A stretch of 64,000 nt of DNA, from the NCBI RefSeq assembly GCF_900113315.1, contig NZ_FOZG01000003.1:434001-498000 (forward strand), given 5' to 3'. The DNA is from Sphingomonas jatrophae. Its GTDB lineage: Bacteria; Pseudomonadota; Alphaproteobacteria; Sphingomonadales; Sphingomonadaceae. A model generated the notes under the pieces. That model ran no database searches. It was given only the letters and a program-made list of their open reading frames with translations, and was not told the origin of the DNA. The position numbers were made by a program, and so were the translations under genes. Shown here in pieces: positions 18,764 through 29,115 of this stretch (the stretch's first letter is position 1; each line of letters starts with the position of its first letter).

Positions 18764-19094
18764 TGCCGAGTGTTGACAAGCACTTAGACGCTGACCGCCT
18801 GGCGCGGAGGGACTTGCCACACCGCCGGGTTAACTCGAGGGTAACAATGGGGTGCAGGCTCCAGGGCAGCCGCTCCCGCAACCCGTCATAGGCGAGCAAT
18901 GCCGGCCTGACACAGATAGATCCGGTCGCGCGCGGCTCGGTGGCACTATAGGCGCAAGGCCAGTTCTGTAGCTTGGCATGCTCGGGGCGAGCTTAGGCCG
19001 AACTGGCTTCCTGTCTAGCCACAGTCGCGGCCGATGCCAGACTCGCGTTCGGACGGAATTTCAATCGTGCTTCCGCCGGCATGTTGAGCGAGCT
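18764..19094. other. gene-free left end of the island with possible integrase arm sites
   Basis: No convincing coding sequence is seen. GGGTTAAC at 18827 and GGGTAACAA at 18839 resemble the GGGGTAAC(A/T)AGC pair next to the integrase at the other end and may be arm-type binding sites. Confidence 0.45.
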
Positions 19095-20159
19095 TCAGGA
19101 AGAAGCCTGGAGGGTCCGCATCCACCCGGCGAACACATCCTGATCGACCTCCGCCTCCGGCGTGGGTACACCGGTGGCAAGCAGGGCCGCGGCACGGGAG
19201 CGCGCCGCCATAGGCGAGATCCCGAAGGCACGGCTGAACGCCCGCGAGAAGGTCGCCTCGCTGGAGAAACCGCGCTCGAGACCTATATCCTTGACGCGGC
19301 GGTGCCGGTTTGCCGGACTGGCCAGGGCGAGCGCGGCGCTCGTCAGACGACGGCGTCGGATGTGGGAGGCAACGCCGCCGACCGGCTCGAACAGGCGGTA
19401 CAGCGACGCGCGCGACATGCCCGTTGCCGAGGCGATCTGGCCCGCATTGATCCGAGGATCGTTCAGGTTCGCATCGATGTACAAGGCAGCCTTGCGGAAG
19501 GGCGAGGCGATCCCGTTCGATGCCCTGCTACCGGCAGGCGTGTGGCCTGCCAGCACAGTCAGCGCCAGCGCGACGGTGGCGTTGGCCGACAAGATGGCGT
19601 CTGCGGGGTTGAGTTCGGGCAGGCGCCTGACGAGCGACAGCAGGTAATCTCCGAGAAGTCCGGTCATCTGCGCCTCGCGTGGGAGCACCTCACCGTGAAA
19701 ATGGGCGACAGTATCCATCACTCCCTCGAACGACTGCCTGGGGATGAGGAGCGATATGTTCCAGAAATCCGAAGCAGCGGTGGACAGGGTTCGCGACAGG
19801 TCGAACAGGACGATGTCGCCGGCGCGCACTGTGACGTCGCGATCGTCCGCCGTGCCGGTGAATCCACCTTCCACGTAGAGTTGGATGAGGAGGTGATCGA
19901 GGCCGCTCTCAGCGGTGAGCGCGCGGGAGCGTTCGAACTCAAGCGCGCTCGAGCGGAAGCTGCCGATCATCACGGTCCCCAGATGCCACACCGATATGGC
20001 CAGCCCGTAATCGTCGTCGTCAGCGCCCTTCGCGCGCTTGGCCTCGAACACATCGGCCACAGAGGCGGCGAAGGAGGTGAGGGCCTGCTTGCCGCCGATC
20101 CTGCCACTCTCGATCTGGAAATTTGGAACTGCGGTCGGAAGTTCGTCCGAACCCACCAT
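19095..20159 (-). CDS. AraC-family transcriptional regulator
   Basis: 354 residues. The N-terminal half resembles the AraC-binding-like sensor domain (GDIVLFDLSRTLS, in place of the usual RPGD-I-x-L-x-D stretch). The C-terminal ~100 residues hold the two helix-turn-helix motifs: AGQIASATGMSRASLYRLFE and VKDIGLERGFSSEATFSRAF followed by FGISPMAAR. ATG 20159 is preferred over 20186 because AGGAAGGA lies six bases upstream. It is divergent from the giant autotransporter, with 184 bases between starts, and is likely its regulator. Confidence 0.9.
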   Translation of the reverse strand: MVGSDELPTAVPNFQIESGRIGGKQALTSFAASVADVFEAKRAKGADDDDYGLAISVWHLGTVMIGSFRSSALEFERSRALTAESGLDHLLIQLYVEGGFTGTADDRDVTVRAGDIVLFDLSRTLSTAASDFWNISLLIPRQSFEGVMDTVAHFHGEVLPREAQMTGLLGDYLLSLVRRLPELNPADAILSANATVALALTVLAGHTPAGSRASNGIASPFRKAALYIDANLNDPRINAGQIASATGMSRASLYRLFEPVGGVASHIRRRRLTSAALALASPANRHRRVKDIGLERGFSSEATFSRAFSRAFGISPMAARSRAAALLATGVPTPEAEVDQDVFAGWMRTLQASS

Positions 20160-20343
20160 CAAGCATCCTTCCTGTCCGCATTCCAATCGTAACCCGGTGA
20201 CCGCGGGGGGGTGCCTCCATGACGATCCGTATCAATCGCCGGGTTCGGTGTCGCTAAATCTCTGCCCCTGTTGACGTTCCCCGCCGAGCCTCACAGGCGA
20301 CCCGGCTCGTGCGCCGTCGTGAGGTGCATGTGGGGGGAAGTGC

Positions 20344-23300
20344 ATGTCGTTGTTCGGTGCGGGGCGTAGGAGCTCGATCTATCTGGTGCCGGCGACGCCG
20401 CGCGCGCCAACGCGTCCGGTGCCCGGAGTGGGCCCCGATACGACCTATCGTCGAGTGCTGATCACGACCACCGCGCTAGCATCCGCCCTGGCAGGTGCCG
20501 GCTGGACGGAGCGTGCAGACGCGCAATCGAGCGGCCCGTGCGGCAGTCAGATCGGCGGCGCGGTCACCTGCTCGCCCAGCGGCAACCGCTATCGCACCGG
20601 GATCGCCTACAGCGCCCAGCCAGCGACGCCCGGGGAGGACGTGACGGATCCGGCGACCGACGTGCTCGACCTCGCCGTCTCCATCGAGAGTGGCGTTTCC
20701 ATCGTCCTGCCGCCGCGGGCAGGCGCAATCCCGGCGGTGCGCGCTCAGGGCCATCAGGATGCGGACGTTTCGATCCTGGCTGCGCCGGGCAGCAGCATCA
20801 GCACCGCGGGCCGTAACCAGACCGGCATCAGCGGCACGGTGCAGGACGGCACGCTGAGGATCGAAGCCTCGAACATCCGGACGGACCAGGCGAACTCGAT
20901 CGCCATTCTCGGCACCAGCACCGGCACGGGCGACATCGACCTGAATGCTTCCGGGGTGACGACGTCGGCGCGCGGGAGCCATGGGGTCGCCGCTCTGTCG
21001 TCGGGGACGGGAACGATCGCCATCAAGGCGGACGATATCGTCACGGGCGGGCCGAACGCGCACGGCGTGCAGGCCGCGACCGAAAACGGCGCGGTGCAGA
21101 TCGTCGCGGGCCGGATCACGACCACAGGCAACCGTTCGGACGCGATCTCCGCGACCGGCGGGGGCGATGTCCGTATCGAGCTGGCCGGACCGGTGACAAC
21201 CTCCGGTCGGCGTGCGAACGGGGTTTTCGTCACCGCCGACGGGAACATCGAGGTCTTCGGTGAAGGCTCCATCGTCACCGATGGGCGCGCCGGTAGCGGT
21301 GTCGATGTCTTCTCGACAGCTGGGCATGTCGCCGTCGACCTGCCCTCGATTACGGCGGGCGGTCGTGGCGCATGGGCCGTCTATGCCGGGGCGGATGCTG
21401 GCAATGTCGATCTCACCATCGGCTCAGCCACAGCGTCTGGCGCGAACGCCACCGGCGTGCAGGCGATGGCGAAGGGGGACGTCCGGGCGGTGCTCGGATC
21501 GCTGGTGACTTCGGGCGCCGGCTCTCAACTTGCGTCGCTGGAGGCGCGAGGCGCGCTCGACGTCGTGATCGACGACGGGACTGGCACCGGCATCGACGGC
21601 ACGGGCATCCGTCTCACCGGCCAGAGCGTGGCCGCCACGGTGACCGGCGCGATTTCGGTCCAGAATGGCGGCAGCGACGGCGCGGCGCTCGAGATCACGG
21701 CCGCGCCGTTCGGGCCGCCCGTCAGGCTTGCCGCCGCCGGGGCGGCTGCGGCGATCCCGGGCGGCGCGACGCTCGACAATCGCGGCCGGATCGAAGCCAG
21801 CGGCACCGGCATAGCCGCTGTGGTTATCGACGCACAGAGCGACCTTGTCGTGACCGGCGATGGCTCGATCGAAACCGGCGATGGCGGCCGATCCGCCCTG
21901 ATCTTCTCCAGCGGAGGCAATGCGACGATCTCGCAGGGGCTCCTTCGTGCCAGCGGCGACAATGCCTCAGGCGTGACCGGCACAGCCGAGGGCGACGTGA
22001 CCATCGCCATCGGTCGCATCGAGACGAGCGGGCAGGTGGGCCATGGTGTCTCCCTGCGGCGCGAGGGCAGCGGCGCCACCAGGGTCGATGTCGGCGCACT
22101 CGCGATATCGGGGTTGGGCACGACCGGCGTCCACATTGATGCCACCGGCACCACCGGTTCCACGGGGCCGATCCAAGTGAATGTCGGCCGGATGGATGTG
22201 GCGACTGCCGACGGTTGGGGCATCTACATCGACGCGGCCAATGCTGACGTCTCTGCCTCGATCGGCAGTGCGGATCTGCCCGGGGCCACGCCGACCGCCG
22301 TATATGCCGCCGGCCGCTCGACGGACCTGACCGTTGGCTCGGTGATGTCGGGCGCCGATTCGTCCTTCTCGCTCGCGCTGGTCGACGGCGTCGCTTACGA
22401 CGGCGAGGCCAGGGTTATCGTAACGGACCGGGTGGAGGCTCGTGGCGCGCTGGTGAACGGCGTGCGCGCCGTGGGCGACAGCGTCCTCGTGGCGGGCGGA
22501 GGCACCGTCGTCGCGGACGGGGGCTCTGGCGTCGTGGTGGAAAGCCGCGGGGCCGCCCGCATCGACCTGGGCACGGTGGCAGCGGGCGGCCTTGGCGGCC
22601 ACGCGGTCGATATCGCAGCCGCCGACGGGGTCACGGCGGCGCTCGGGAGCGTCCGGGCGACCGGCTACGATGCGAAGGGCGTCAGGATCGTCGCGCAGGG
22701 CGGCGACGTGGCCGTTGCAGTCGGGGGCGTGGTAACGACTGGCGAGCGCGGAACCGGCGTGCGGATCGAGAATCAGGGCAGCGGTGCCACCAGCCTTGTC
22801 ATGGACCAGGCCTCCACCAGTGGCATTTTCGCCAATGCCGCATCGGTGATCGCAGGAGTGGGTCCGGTCGACGTCACGCTGAAGAACGTGCTCGTCTCGG
22901 GCGACTATTCGTCAGGCGTGGCGGTTTCAGCGCCGCAGGCGGCACTCACGATGAACGTCAGCGACATGACGGTTATCGGCAGCAGCCCCCGCGCCGTGGA
23001 CGTGGTGGTACGATCGGTCGACCTGACGACCAACGGCTCGATCAGGACGGCTCTGGGCGGAACTCCTGCCCCCGGTGAGGTCGCCATGGGGCTGCTGTTG
23101 AAGGGCACAGAGTTCATCACGCTCAGGAACCACGGTGACCTCGCCATCTCGGGCAGTGCTTCCGCGCTGATCAACGCGCGTTCAAACGGCGACATCTCGA
23201 TCGTGTCGGACGGCACGATGCTGGCCCAGGGATTGGGCGCCTTCGGCATCACTGCGCAGACCCTCGGCAACGTCACGGTCGACCTGCGGTATATGCGCGT

Positions 23301-26300
23301 GCTGGGCGACTTCACGGCAGGCGTGGGCGCGCTGGCGGGCGGTGACGTATCGATCAAGGTCGATCGATATGAAGCGACAGGCTCCAATCTCGGCCTCGAC
23401 TCACTGGCGCTCGGCAACATCACCGCGCAGATTGGATCGGCAGACACGCAGGACAATCTGGTCGCGTTTCGGGCAAGCGGCCTCGCCACCTTCCGCAACA
23501 CCGGTACCATCGTCCAGAACGGCACCGGGCTGATGCGGATTTTCGCCGGCGACATCGATGTCACCTTCGACGGCGACATTTTGACGGACGCCGGTGACCT
23601 GTCCACCCTTCTCCTCGGCGCTGCGAAGATCGCCTTGACCACCAACGAGCCCCGCTACCGCAAGGATGACAGCAGGCTCGACATTCGCGTCACCAACAAC
23701 GCGCTTGTCCGGGTGGACCAGTTCGGCTTCGATGCGATGGCGCTCTTTTCCGGGCACGATATCGACATCGCAGGCAACGGCCGGATCGAGAGCCTCGCCG
23801 ACGTTGGGGGCGGACTGCGTCTGCAGGCGGCCAATGCCATTCGGGTGACGCAGGAGTCGATCAGCACCCGGGGGCTCGGCGCGGATGCGATCAGTGCGGA
23901 CGCTTCGGGTGATTTCACCGCCTCGGTGAACAGGATCGGCACTGATGGCAACTATTCGACCGGAATTTCGGGCGACATCACCGGTGCGGCCGCGATCCAT
24001 GTGAACGACCTCTCGATCAAGGGCAGAGGCGCAAAGGGCATGTTCCTGTTCGTTGGCGGAGACACCAACATCACGCTTGGCATGCTCGGCGTTGAGGGAG
24101 ACGAGAGTACCGGCCTCTCGGTGCAAAAGGCCGGCTCGATCACGGCTCGGCTGGGGGCCGGATCGCTACAGGGCGACGCCGCCACATTCGCGCAACTGCG
24201 GGCCGCGGGCGACATTGCCCTCGCTGTGGATGGTCCGCTCACAATCGCGGGTCTCGGCAGTGTCGCAGTCGATGCCCAATCCGATCGAGCCATCGCGATC
24301 GATCTCGGGGCGGTCGACATCTCGGGCGCGAACAGTCGCGCTCTGCGCCTCACTGCAGGCAGCGACGTGACCGTGCGGATCGCGGACGGTCTCGCGTCTG
24401 CGGCCCCGCACGATGAGGTGCAGACCGCGACCGTCACCCTCGTCGGCGGCGCCGCCGCAACACTGGTGAACGAGGGCACGATCACGGCAACAGGCGCGCG
24501 CAATGCCGCCCTCTCGATCACGTCTGCGGAGCTGGCGACGCTTGACGGCAACGGATCGGTCGCGACCGGCGGCGACGATGCGACCGCTATAGGGATTGCC
24601 GGGCAACAGGGTGTCACGGTGCGCGGATCGGCAATCGCCACCGCCGGTGCCCGCTCACAGGGGCTGAGCCTGGTCAGCGGCGGAGATGCGCTGATCGACC
24701 TCGCCATCGTGACCACCTCGGGCGCTTCCAGCACGGCGGCAAAGCTGGAGACGCAAGGCGAGGCCATGGTGCGTGTGGGGTCAATCGTGACCAATGGCGC
24801 GCAATCCGACGGCCTCATGCTTCGGGCAGGCGGATCGGCGGATATCGTTCTGGGATCGGTGTCGGTCGGTCAGGGCGCATCCGCGGCACTCGTCGCGAGT
24901 GCGGGTGATGCGCGCGTCCTCCTCGGAAACCTTGCGGTGGCGGACGCCGGCTCGCGCGGTATCGACGCTCTTGCCGATGGGAGCGGCGAGATTACGATCG
25001 TCGGCGCAGTTGTCGGCAGCGCGGATCAGCAAGCACGGTCGCAACCATCGGCTCTTCCTGGCGGCCGTGAGGACGACAGCGCCCAGGCAATCGTATCGCT
25101 GGAGACTGGGGGCTTCGCGACGGTCGTCAACAACGGCAGTATTGCGACCAGCGGCATTCTGGAAGGTGGCATCGCGGCACGCGGTGCCACTGGCTCGCTC
25201 GTCACCAGCGCCGGCCCGGTTGTCACCAGCGGCGCTGGGGCAACCGGCATCTATGCGGCGGCCTATGCCAACAGCGCGCGGGCAGACGTCGCATCCGTGG
25301 TGACGGGCGGCGATGATGCGCGAGGCGTCCTCGTTCGCTCGCTGGGCGACAGCATCGCGGTCGTGCGATCCGTCTCGACAGGCGGCGACCGCGCCGACGG
25401 TGTTACAGCGGAGGGCGCCGGCAGCGCCGAGGTGCGTGCAGGGCAGGTAACCACAAGCGGCGCGCAGGCTTATGGTGTGCGCGCGCAATCCTTCGGCTCT
25501 GTGCTGGTCAGCGCGGATGACGTGGCGGTCAGCGGGAGCGGGGCGACGGGCATTGAGGCGGCGAGTTTCGAGCGCGGCAATGCCACCGTGGTCGCAGGTG
25601 GCCGCGTCTCGGTGACCGGCGGCAGCGGCATCGACGCCTATGCGGCAGACGGGCGCGCCAGCGTGCGGGCCGCCGAGGTCCGCCATTCAGGCGCAGGCTA
25701 CGGTGTGCTGGCGAGCGGCTCGTCGGGTGCGACGATCGAGTTCGGCAGTGTCGTCAGCACCGGCAGCTACAGTGGCGAAGCGGTTACCGCCTTTGCCGCC
25801 AGTGGCGTCACGACGATCAAAGGCGACACCGTGACCGCGACCGGCGACCGCCGCGACGCGGTGGCTGCCGTAAACGATACCGGCAATCTCGCCATCGCGG
25901 TCAACACCGTATCGGCCAGCGGTGCGGACTCGGTCGGCATCTACGCCGGTGGCGCAGGGTCCGTGACCATCGTGGCGCGCGAGGTTGTCAACGATGCGGG
26001 CGAAGTGGGCGCCATCCTCGCCGAGGGCGGAAACATCGCCATCACCGCGGGATCGGTCACGGCAAGCGGAACTCCGACCGGACCAGGGCCGGGGGGCTCC
26101 GCAGCCGTCTCCGCACGTGCGGTGGGCGATGCACTGGTCTCGGTCGGCCGCGTCTCGGCGACGGGCGGCCATGACGGCATCAGAGCGGAAGGCGGCAACA
26201 AGGCCGGCGTGTCCGTCGCCGTGGACGGTTCCGTCCTGTCCAGTCGCGATGCGGTCGTGCTGGCCGCTGCTGCGGCGAACTCGCTGACCAATGATGGCGC

Positions 26301-27891
26301 GCTGCAAGGCACTGTCGCCGTGCGGGCCAGCGGCGGCGCGGCGACGATCGCGAACAACGGGACGATCAGCGGAGCGCTGATCCTGACGGACAACGCCGAT
26401 CGCGTCATCAACCGCGGCCAGATGGAGCTCATGGGCGCCACCGCATTCGGCGCGGGCGACGACGTGCTGGAGAATGGGGGCGCGCTGCGACTTGTCGGAC
26501 CTGTCGAGTTCGGTACTGGGACGGACCGGTTGGTCAACAGGGGCACCATAGCGTTCGGCTCGCTCAACGCCGCCCGGATCGCCCCGACGTCGGGCTCGCG
26601 CGCCATTTCGGGTGTTGAGGCCACGGCGAATTCGGGATTGATCGAGCTGCGGAATGGCATGTCCGGAGACGTTCTGACGCTGTCCGGCACTTATGCGGGT
26701 AGCGGTAACAGCACGCTTGGTCTCGATGTGGCCTATGGCGCCAGCATCACCGCTGATCGGCTTGAAGTTGGGGGCGCCACGACGGGAGCCACGCGGATCG
26801 TTCTGCAAACCACCGGCAACGCGGCGGTGCTGGATGCGGGCACCACCGTCGTGCAGGCCGGCGCTGGCAGCGTCGCCGGGGCATTCACGCTCGATCCCTC
26901 GCAGGTCAGTGTGGGCATGTTCCAGCGCGCGGTCGTCTTCAACGCCCCGACGAACAGCTACCGGCTGGTCAGTGGGCCGTCGGCAGCTGCCTATCGCCTG
27001 CTGAAGGTGAGCGAGGGCGCGCGCAGCCTCGCGCTCGACTCCGCCGACACGGTGACAAGCCACTTCGCGCTGGCCCGCGACGGCAAGGCGCCCGGCAGTG
27101 GCTTGTGGTCGGCCATGGGCGGCGGCCTGGTGTCGCGTGACGAACAGCGCAGCCTCTCCAGCTTTGGGCTGAGCCAGACGGCCGACCTCGGATACAGGCA
27201 GGATGGCTTCAGCGGCCAGCTCGGCGCCGACATGGTGCGTGGGCGTGCAGCATTCGGCGTGACCGGCGGCTACGCCCATTCGATCCTGGGCTTCGACCGC
27301 AGCGCGGACCGGGTGGAGTATGACGCCTACAATGTCGGCGCCTATGCCGCCCTTCGCAGCGGCCCGCTCTTCGTCAATGTGCTCGTCAAATATGATCGCT
27401 ATGACTTGAAGGTCGACATTGCGGGCCAATCCGCAAAGACCGACGGCGAGGGCCTCACGGGACGCGGCGAGGCAGGTCTGCGGTTTGGCAGCGACCGATT
27501 CTTCGTCGAACCGGCGGCGCGGATCAGCTGGTCGGAGGTCAGCCTCGACGCGCTGGCGCTGCCCGCCACCATCAGCTTTGACGATCGCGCCGGCTGGACG
27601 GGGGCGGCAGGCCTTCGCCTCGGCGCGTTGCGTGACGTGGGTGGCGCGCGCGTGACGGTCTATGGGGCGGGAGACTATGTGCGGGCGTTCCGGGCGGACC
27701 AGGGCATCGCGTTCGCCACGGGCAGCGTCTTGCTCGCGGTTGGCGACACGCGGCTGCCCAGCCACGTTACCGGCAAGGTCGGCGTCTCGGTTGAGCGCGA
27801 CCAGGTTAGCGGCTTCGTCGAAGGCGTCGGCCGTTTCTCCGGCAGCTACAACGGCGGCGGTGCTCGGGCGGGCCTGCGCCTGCGCTTCTGA
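20344..27891 (+). CDS. giant autotransporter with repeat-built passenger and C-terminal beta-barrel
   Basis: 2515 residues, type V secretion. An unusually long N-terminus precedes the signal peptide, which is near residues 38-60 (VLITTTALASALAGAG ... cut after ADAQ). The passenger (about 61-2200) is a continuous right-handed beta-helix type repeat of Gly/Ser/Thr/Asp-rich turns, with units such as GRITTTGNRSDAISATGGG and VTTSGAQAYGVRAQSFG. After a linker comes the autotransporter barrel (about 2235-2515), ending in GLRLRF with terminal Phe. There is no visible protease or cysteine-rich domain, so an adhesin or biofilm role is inferred. GGGGGAAG lies six bases before the ATG. Transcription probably starts in the AraC intergenic region. 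Confidence 0.93.
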   Translation: MSLFGAGRRSSIYLVPATPRAPTRPVPGVGPDTTYRRVLITTTALASALAGAGWTERADAQSSGPCGSQIGGAVTCSPSGNRYRTGIAYSAQPATPGEDVTDPATDVLDLAVSIESGVSIVLPPRAGAIPAVRAQGHQDADVSILAAPGSSISTAGRNQTGISGTVQDGTLRIEASNIRTDQANSIAILGTSTGTGDIDLNASGVTTSARGSHGVAALSSGTGTIAIKADDIVTGGPNAHGVQAATENGAVQIVAGRITTTGNRSDAISATGGGDVRIELAGPVTTSGRRANGVFVTADGNIEVFGEGSIVTDGRAGSGVDVFSTAGHVAVDLPSITAGGRGAWAVYAGADAGNVDLTIGSATASGANATGVQAMAKGDVRAVLGSLVTSGAGSQLASLEARGALDVVIDDGTGTGIDGTGIRLTGQSVAATVTGAISVQNGGSDGAALEITAAPFGPPVRLAAAGAAAAIPGGATLDNRGRIEASGTGIAAVVIDAQSDLVVTGDGSIETGDGGRSALIFSSGGNATISQGLLRASGDNASGVTGTAEGDVTIAIGRIETSGQVGHGVSLRREGSGATRVDVGALAISGLGTTGVHIDATGTTGSTGPIQVNVGRMDVATADGWGIYIDAANADVSASIGSADLPGATPTAVYAAGRSTDLTVGSVMSGADSSFSLALVDGVAYDGEARVIVTDRVEARGALVNGVRAVGDSVLVAGGGTVVADGGSGVVVESRGAARIDLGTVAAGGLGGHAVDIAAADGVTAALGSVRATGYDAKGVRIVAQGGDVAVAVGGVVTTGERGTGVRIENQGSGATSLVMDQASTSGIFANAASVIAGVGPVDVTLKNVLVSGDYSSGVAVSAPQAALTMNVSDMTVIGSSPRAVDVVVRSVDLTTNGSIRTALGGTPAPGEVAMGLLLKGTEFITLRNHGDLAISGSASALINARSNGDISIVSDGTMLAQGLGAFGITAQTLGNVTVDLRYMRVLGDFTAGVGALAGGDVSIKVDRYEATGSNLGLDSLALGNITAQIGSADTQDNLVAFRASGLATFRNTGTIVQNGTGLMRIFAGDIDVTFDGDILTDAGDLSTLLLGAAKIALTTNEPRYRKDDSRLDIRVTNNALVRVDQFGFDAMALFSGHDIDIAGNGRIESLADVGGGLRLQAANAIRVTQESISTRGLGADAISADASGDFTASVNRIGTDGNYSTGISGDITGAAAIHVNDLSIKGRGAKGMFLFVGGDTNITLGMLGVEGDESTGLSVQKAGSITARLGAGSLQGDAATFAQLRAAGDIALAVDGPLTIAGLGSVAVDAQSDRAIAIDLGAVDISGANSRALRLTAGSDVTVRIADGLASAAPHDEVQTATVTLVGGAAATLVNEGTITATGARNAALSITSAELATLDGNGSVATGGDDATAIGIAGQQGVTVRGSAIATAGARSQGLSLVSGGDALIDLAIVTTSGASSTAAKLETQGEAMVRVGSIVTNGAQSDGLMLRAGGSADIVLGSVSVGQGASAALVASAGDARVLLGNLAVADAGSRGIDALADGSGEITIVGAVVGSADQQARSQPSALPGGREDDSAQAIVSLETGGFATVVNNGSIATSGILEGGIAARGATGSLVTSAGPVVTSGAGATGIYAAAYANSARADVASVVTGGDDARGVLVRSLGDSIAVVRSVSTGGDRADGVTAEGAGSAEVRAGQVTTSGAQAYGVRAQSFGSVLVSADDVAVSGSGATGIEAASFERGNATVVAGGRVSVTGGSGIDAYAADGRASVRAAEVRHSGAGYGVLASGSSGATIEFGSVVSTGSYSGEAVTAFAASGVTTIKGDTVTATGDRRDAVAAVNDTGNLAIAVNTVSASGADSVGIYAGGAGSVTIVAREVVNDAGEVGAILAEGGNIAITAGSVTASGTPTGPGPGGSAAVSARAVGDALVSVGRVSATGGHDGIRAEGGNKAGVSVAVDGSVLSSRDAVVLAAAAANSLTNDGALQGTVAVRASGGAATIANNGTISGALILTDNADRVINRGQMELMGATAFGAGDDVLENGGALRLVGPVEFGTGTDRLVNRGTIAFGSLNAARIAPTSGSRAISGVEATANSGLIELRNGMSGDVLTLSGTYAGSGNSTLGLDVAYGASITADRLEVGGATTGATRIVLQTTGNAAVLDAGTTVVQAGAGSVAGAFTLDPSQVSVGMFQRAVVFNAPTNSYRLVSGPSAAAYRLLKVSEGARSLALDSADTVTSHFALARDGKAPGSGLWSAMGGGLVSRDEQRSLSSFGLSQTADLGYRQDGFSGQLGADMVRGRAAFGVTGGYAHSILGFDRSADRVEYDAYNVGAYAALRSGPLFVNVLVKYDRYDLKVDIAGQSAKTDGEGLTGRGEAGLRFGSDRFFVEPAARISWSEVSLDALALPATISFDDRAGWTGAAGLRLGALRDVGGARVTVYGAGDYVRAFRADQGIAFATGSVLLAVGDTRLPSHVTGKVGVSVERDQVSGFVEGVGRFSGSYNGGGARAGLRLRF

Positions 27892-27929
27892 TCTGAGGGC
27901 CGGCGTCGTGGAAAAAAAAGCGGGTGCCG

Positions 27930-27955
27930 CAGTAACAAGCATAACAGCGTAGCGC
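27930..27955 (+). repeat. island repeat GTAACAAGC(A/G)TAACAGCGTAGCGC, copy 1
   Basis: The sequence lies just after the autotransporter stop, at the border with the next gene group. It matches, with one or two differences, copies at 46401-46430 (inverted) and 46504-46529, and shares its first part with the sites next to the integrase. Confidence 0.7.
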
Positions 27956-27989
27956 ACCGCCCTGCACCTCCGTGTTGGCCGTGGAGCGC

Positions 27990-28121
27990 ATGATCGAGGA
28001 CGAGATACGCCTGCTCGACAACAGCAGTCTGGTGGAGGATGACAGCGAGGTCGCCTTGGCGCACCTGCGCGCCCTGCATCAGGCATTGGGCGAGTTGATC
28101 CGGTTGGCCCGCGCGGACTAG
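27990..28121 (+). CDS. small acidic helical protein, hypothetical
   Basis: 43 residues (49 if GTG 27972 is the start). It is predicted all-helical, with heptad-like leucines: IEDEIRLLDN then LAHLRALHQALGELIRLARA. No family is recognised. Codon usage fits the surrounding coding DNA, and the frame ends just before a broken gene. GTGGAG precedes the ATG by a few bases. It could be a small regulatory or antitoxin-like protein, but nothing proves that it is expressed. Confidence 0.4.
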   Translation: MIEDEIRLLDNSSLVEDDSEVALAHLRALHQALGELIRLARAD

Positions 28122-28163
28122 CCGCTGACCGGCGCGCTCGGCACGTTGCGGGCTATCGGCTAG

Positions 28164-28357
28164 TCCGCCAAGGCTACGGTCGGCAAGGCCGCCGCCGCCG
28201 CGCCGGTCACCGCCTCGGCCATGGTCGCGTTCGCCGGCGTGGTCGGATTGCCGAGCTGTTCGTCGGCAACGTGGTGGTGGCGCTGGCGGCGGGCGGACTG
28301 GCGGGCAACACCGTGGAGGAAGTGATGCTGAAGCGGGAGGCTAAGGCGGCGGATTGA
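28164..28357 (+). pseudogene. broken small glycine-zipper membrane protein
   Basis: Two adjoining frames together read as one Ala/Gly-rich membrane protein. The first part, GKAAAAAPVTASAMVAFAGV, changes frame near 28248 and continues as AELFVGNVVVALAAGGLAGN ending in KREAKAAD. Adding one base (TTG-GCC-GAG instead of TTG-CCG-AG) would join them. No start codon is visible and an in-frame TAG sits directly upstream, so I call it a remnant. Confidence 0.4.
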
Positions 28358-28411
28358 GAGCCGACGTCCCCGGTCAAGCGTTAGGATCATCCCACCAAGC
28401 GGAGAGATCCC

Positions 28412-28858
28412 GTGCGCGTCTACACCATCGGCTACGAGGGCTGCACACAAGCCGAGGTCGTCGCTGCGCTCTCCGCCGCCGGCGTCCGTTTGCTCGCCGA
28501 CGTGCGCGCAGTGCCGCTCTCCCGCCGCCCCGGCTTCTCCAAGAACAAGCTGGCCGCCGGCCTGCGCGAGGCGGGCATCGACTATGTCGGGCTGAAGGCG
28601 CTGGGCACGCCGCCGGAGGGGCGCGAGGCTGCGCGCAAGCACGACCATGCCCGTTTGGCCCAGGTCTACGCCGGTCAGCTGGAGCTGCCCGAGGCCATGG
28701 CGCAGATGGCGCAGCTGCGGTCGCTGGCGGCGGAGCGGCCGACCGCCCTGCTCTGCTTCGAGCGCGATCCGGCGGGGTGCCACCGGTCGCTGCTTGCTAA
28801 GGCGGCTATGCCGGAGGCGGAGGCGGAGGTGGTGGATCTGTTCGCTGGAAGCGAATGA
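28412..28858 (+). CDS. DUF488 family protein
   Basis: 148 residues. It has the family's opening VYTIGYEG, then LLADVRAVPLSRRPGFSKN, IDYVGLKALGTP and the C-terminal LLCFERDPAGCHRSLLA, with Cys-His motifs. DUF488 proteins are common and uncharacterised; many lie in defence or stress islands, and a nucleic-acid or nuclease role has been suggested. It stands alone on the + strand, upstream of the DUF559 nuclease. Confidence 0.93.
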   Translation: MRVYTIGYEGCTQAEVVAALSAAGVRLLADVRAVPLSRRPGFSKNKLAAGLREAGIDYVGLKALGTPPEGREAARKHDHARLAQVYAGQLELPEAMAQMAQLRSLAAERPTALLCFERDPAGCHRSLLAKAAMPEAEAEVVDLFAGSE

Positions 28859-29115
28859 GTTGGGGCGGCCTTGAAAAATCGCAGGCAGCTGTCACTGCAT
28901 CGGGAGATCAAGGAGGACGAGCATCCGATCGTGGTCGTATCGGCGCGGGACATCGTCGCGTGCTGAGATCGAACGGACGGCCGGACCGGGATACGGTGAC
29001 GAGCTGGCTGCGGCAGGAGTTTCCGACCGCGGACGGCTGACAAACGCACAACACGAATAATCGCATGGACGACTGCGGGACCCGCGTCGGATGCAGGCGA
29101 GCGGAGGAACGGCGA

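Noticed and set aside
25687-28086. 799-codon minus-strand open frame opposite the autotransporter
   Set aside because: It mirrors repetitive coding sequence and has no family motif.
28855-29040. 61-residue frame after DUF488, and a 31-residue frame starting TTG nearby
   Set aside because: No recognisable motif and no support for one frame over the other.
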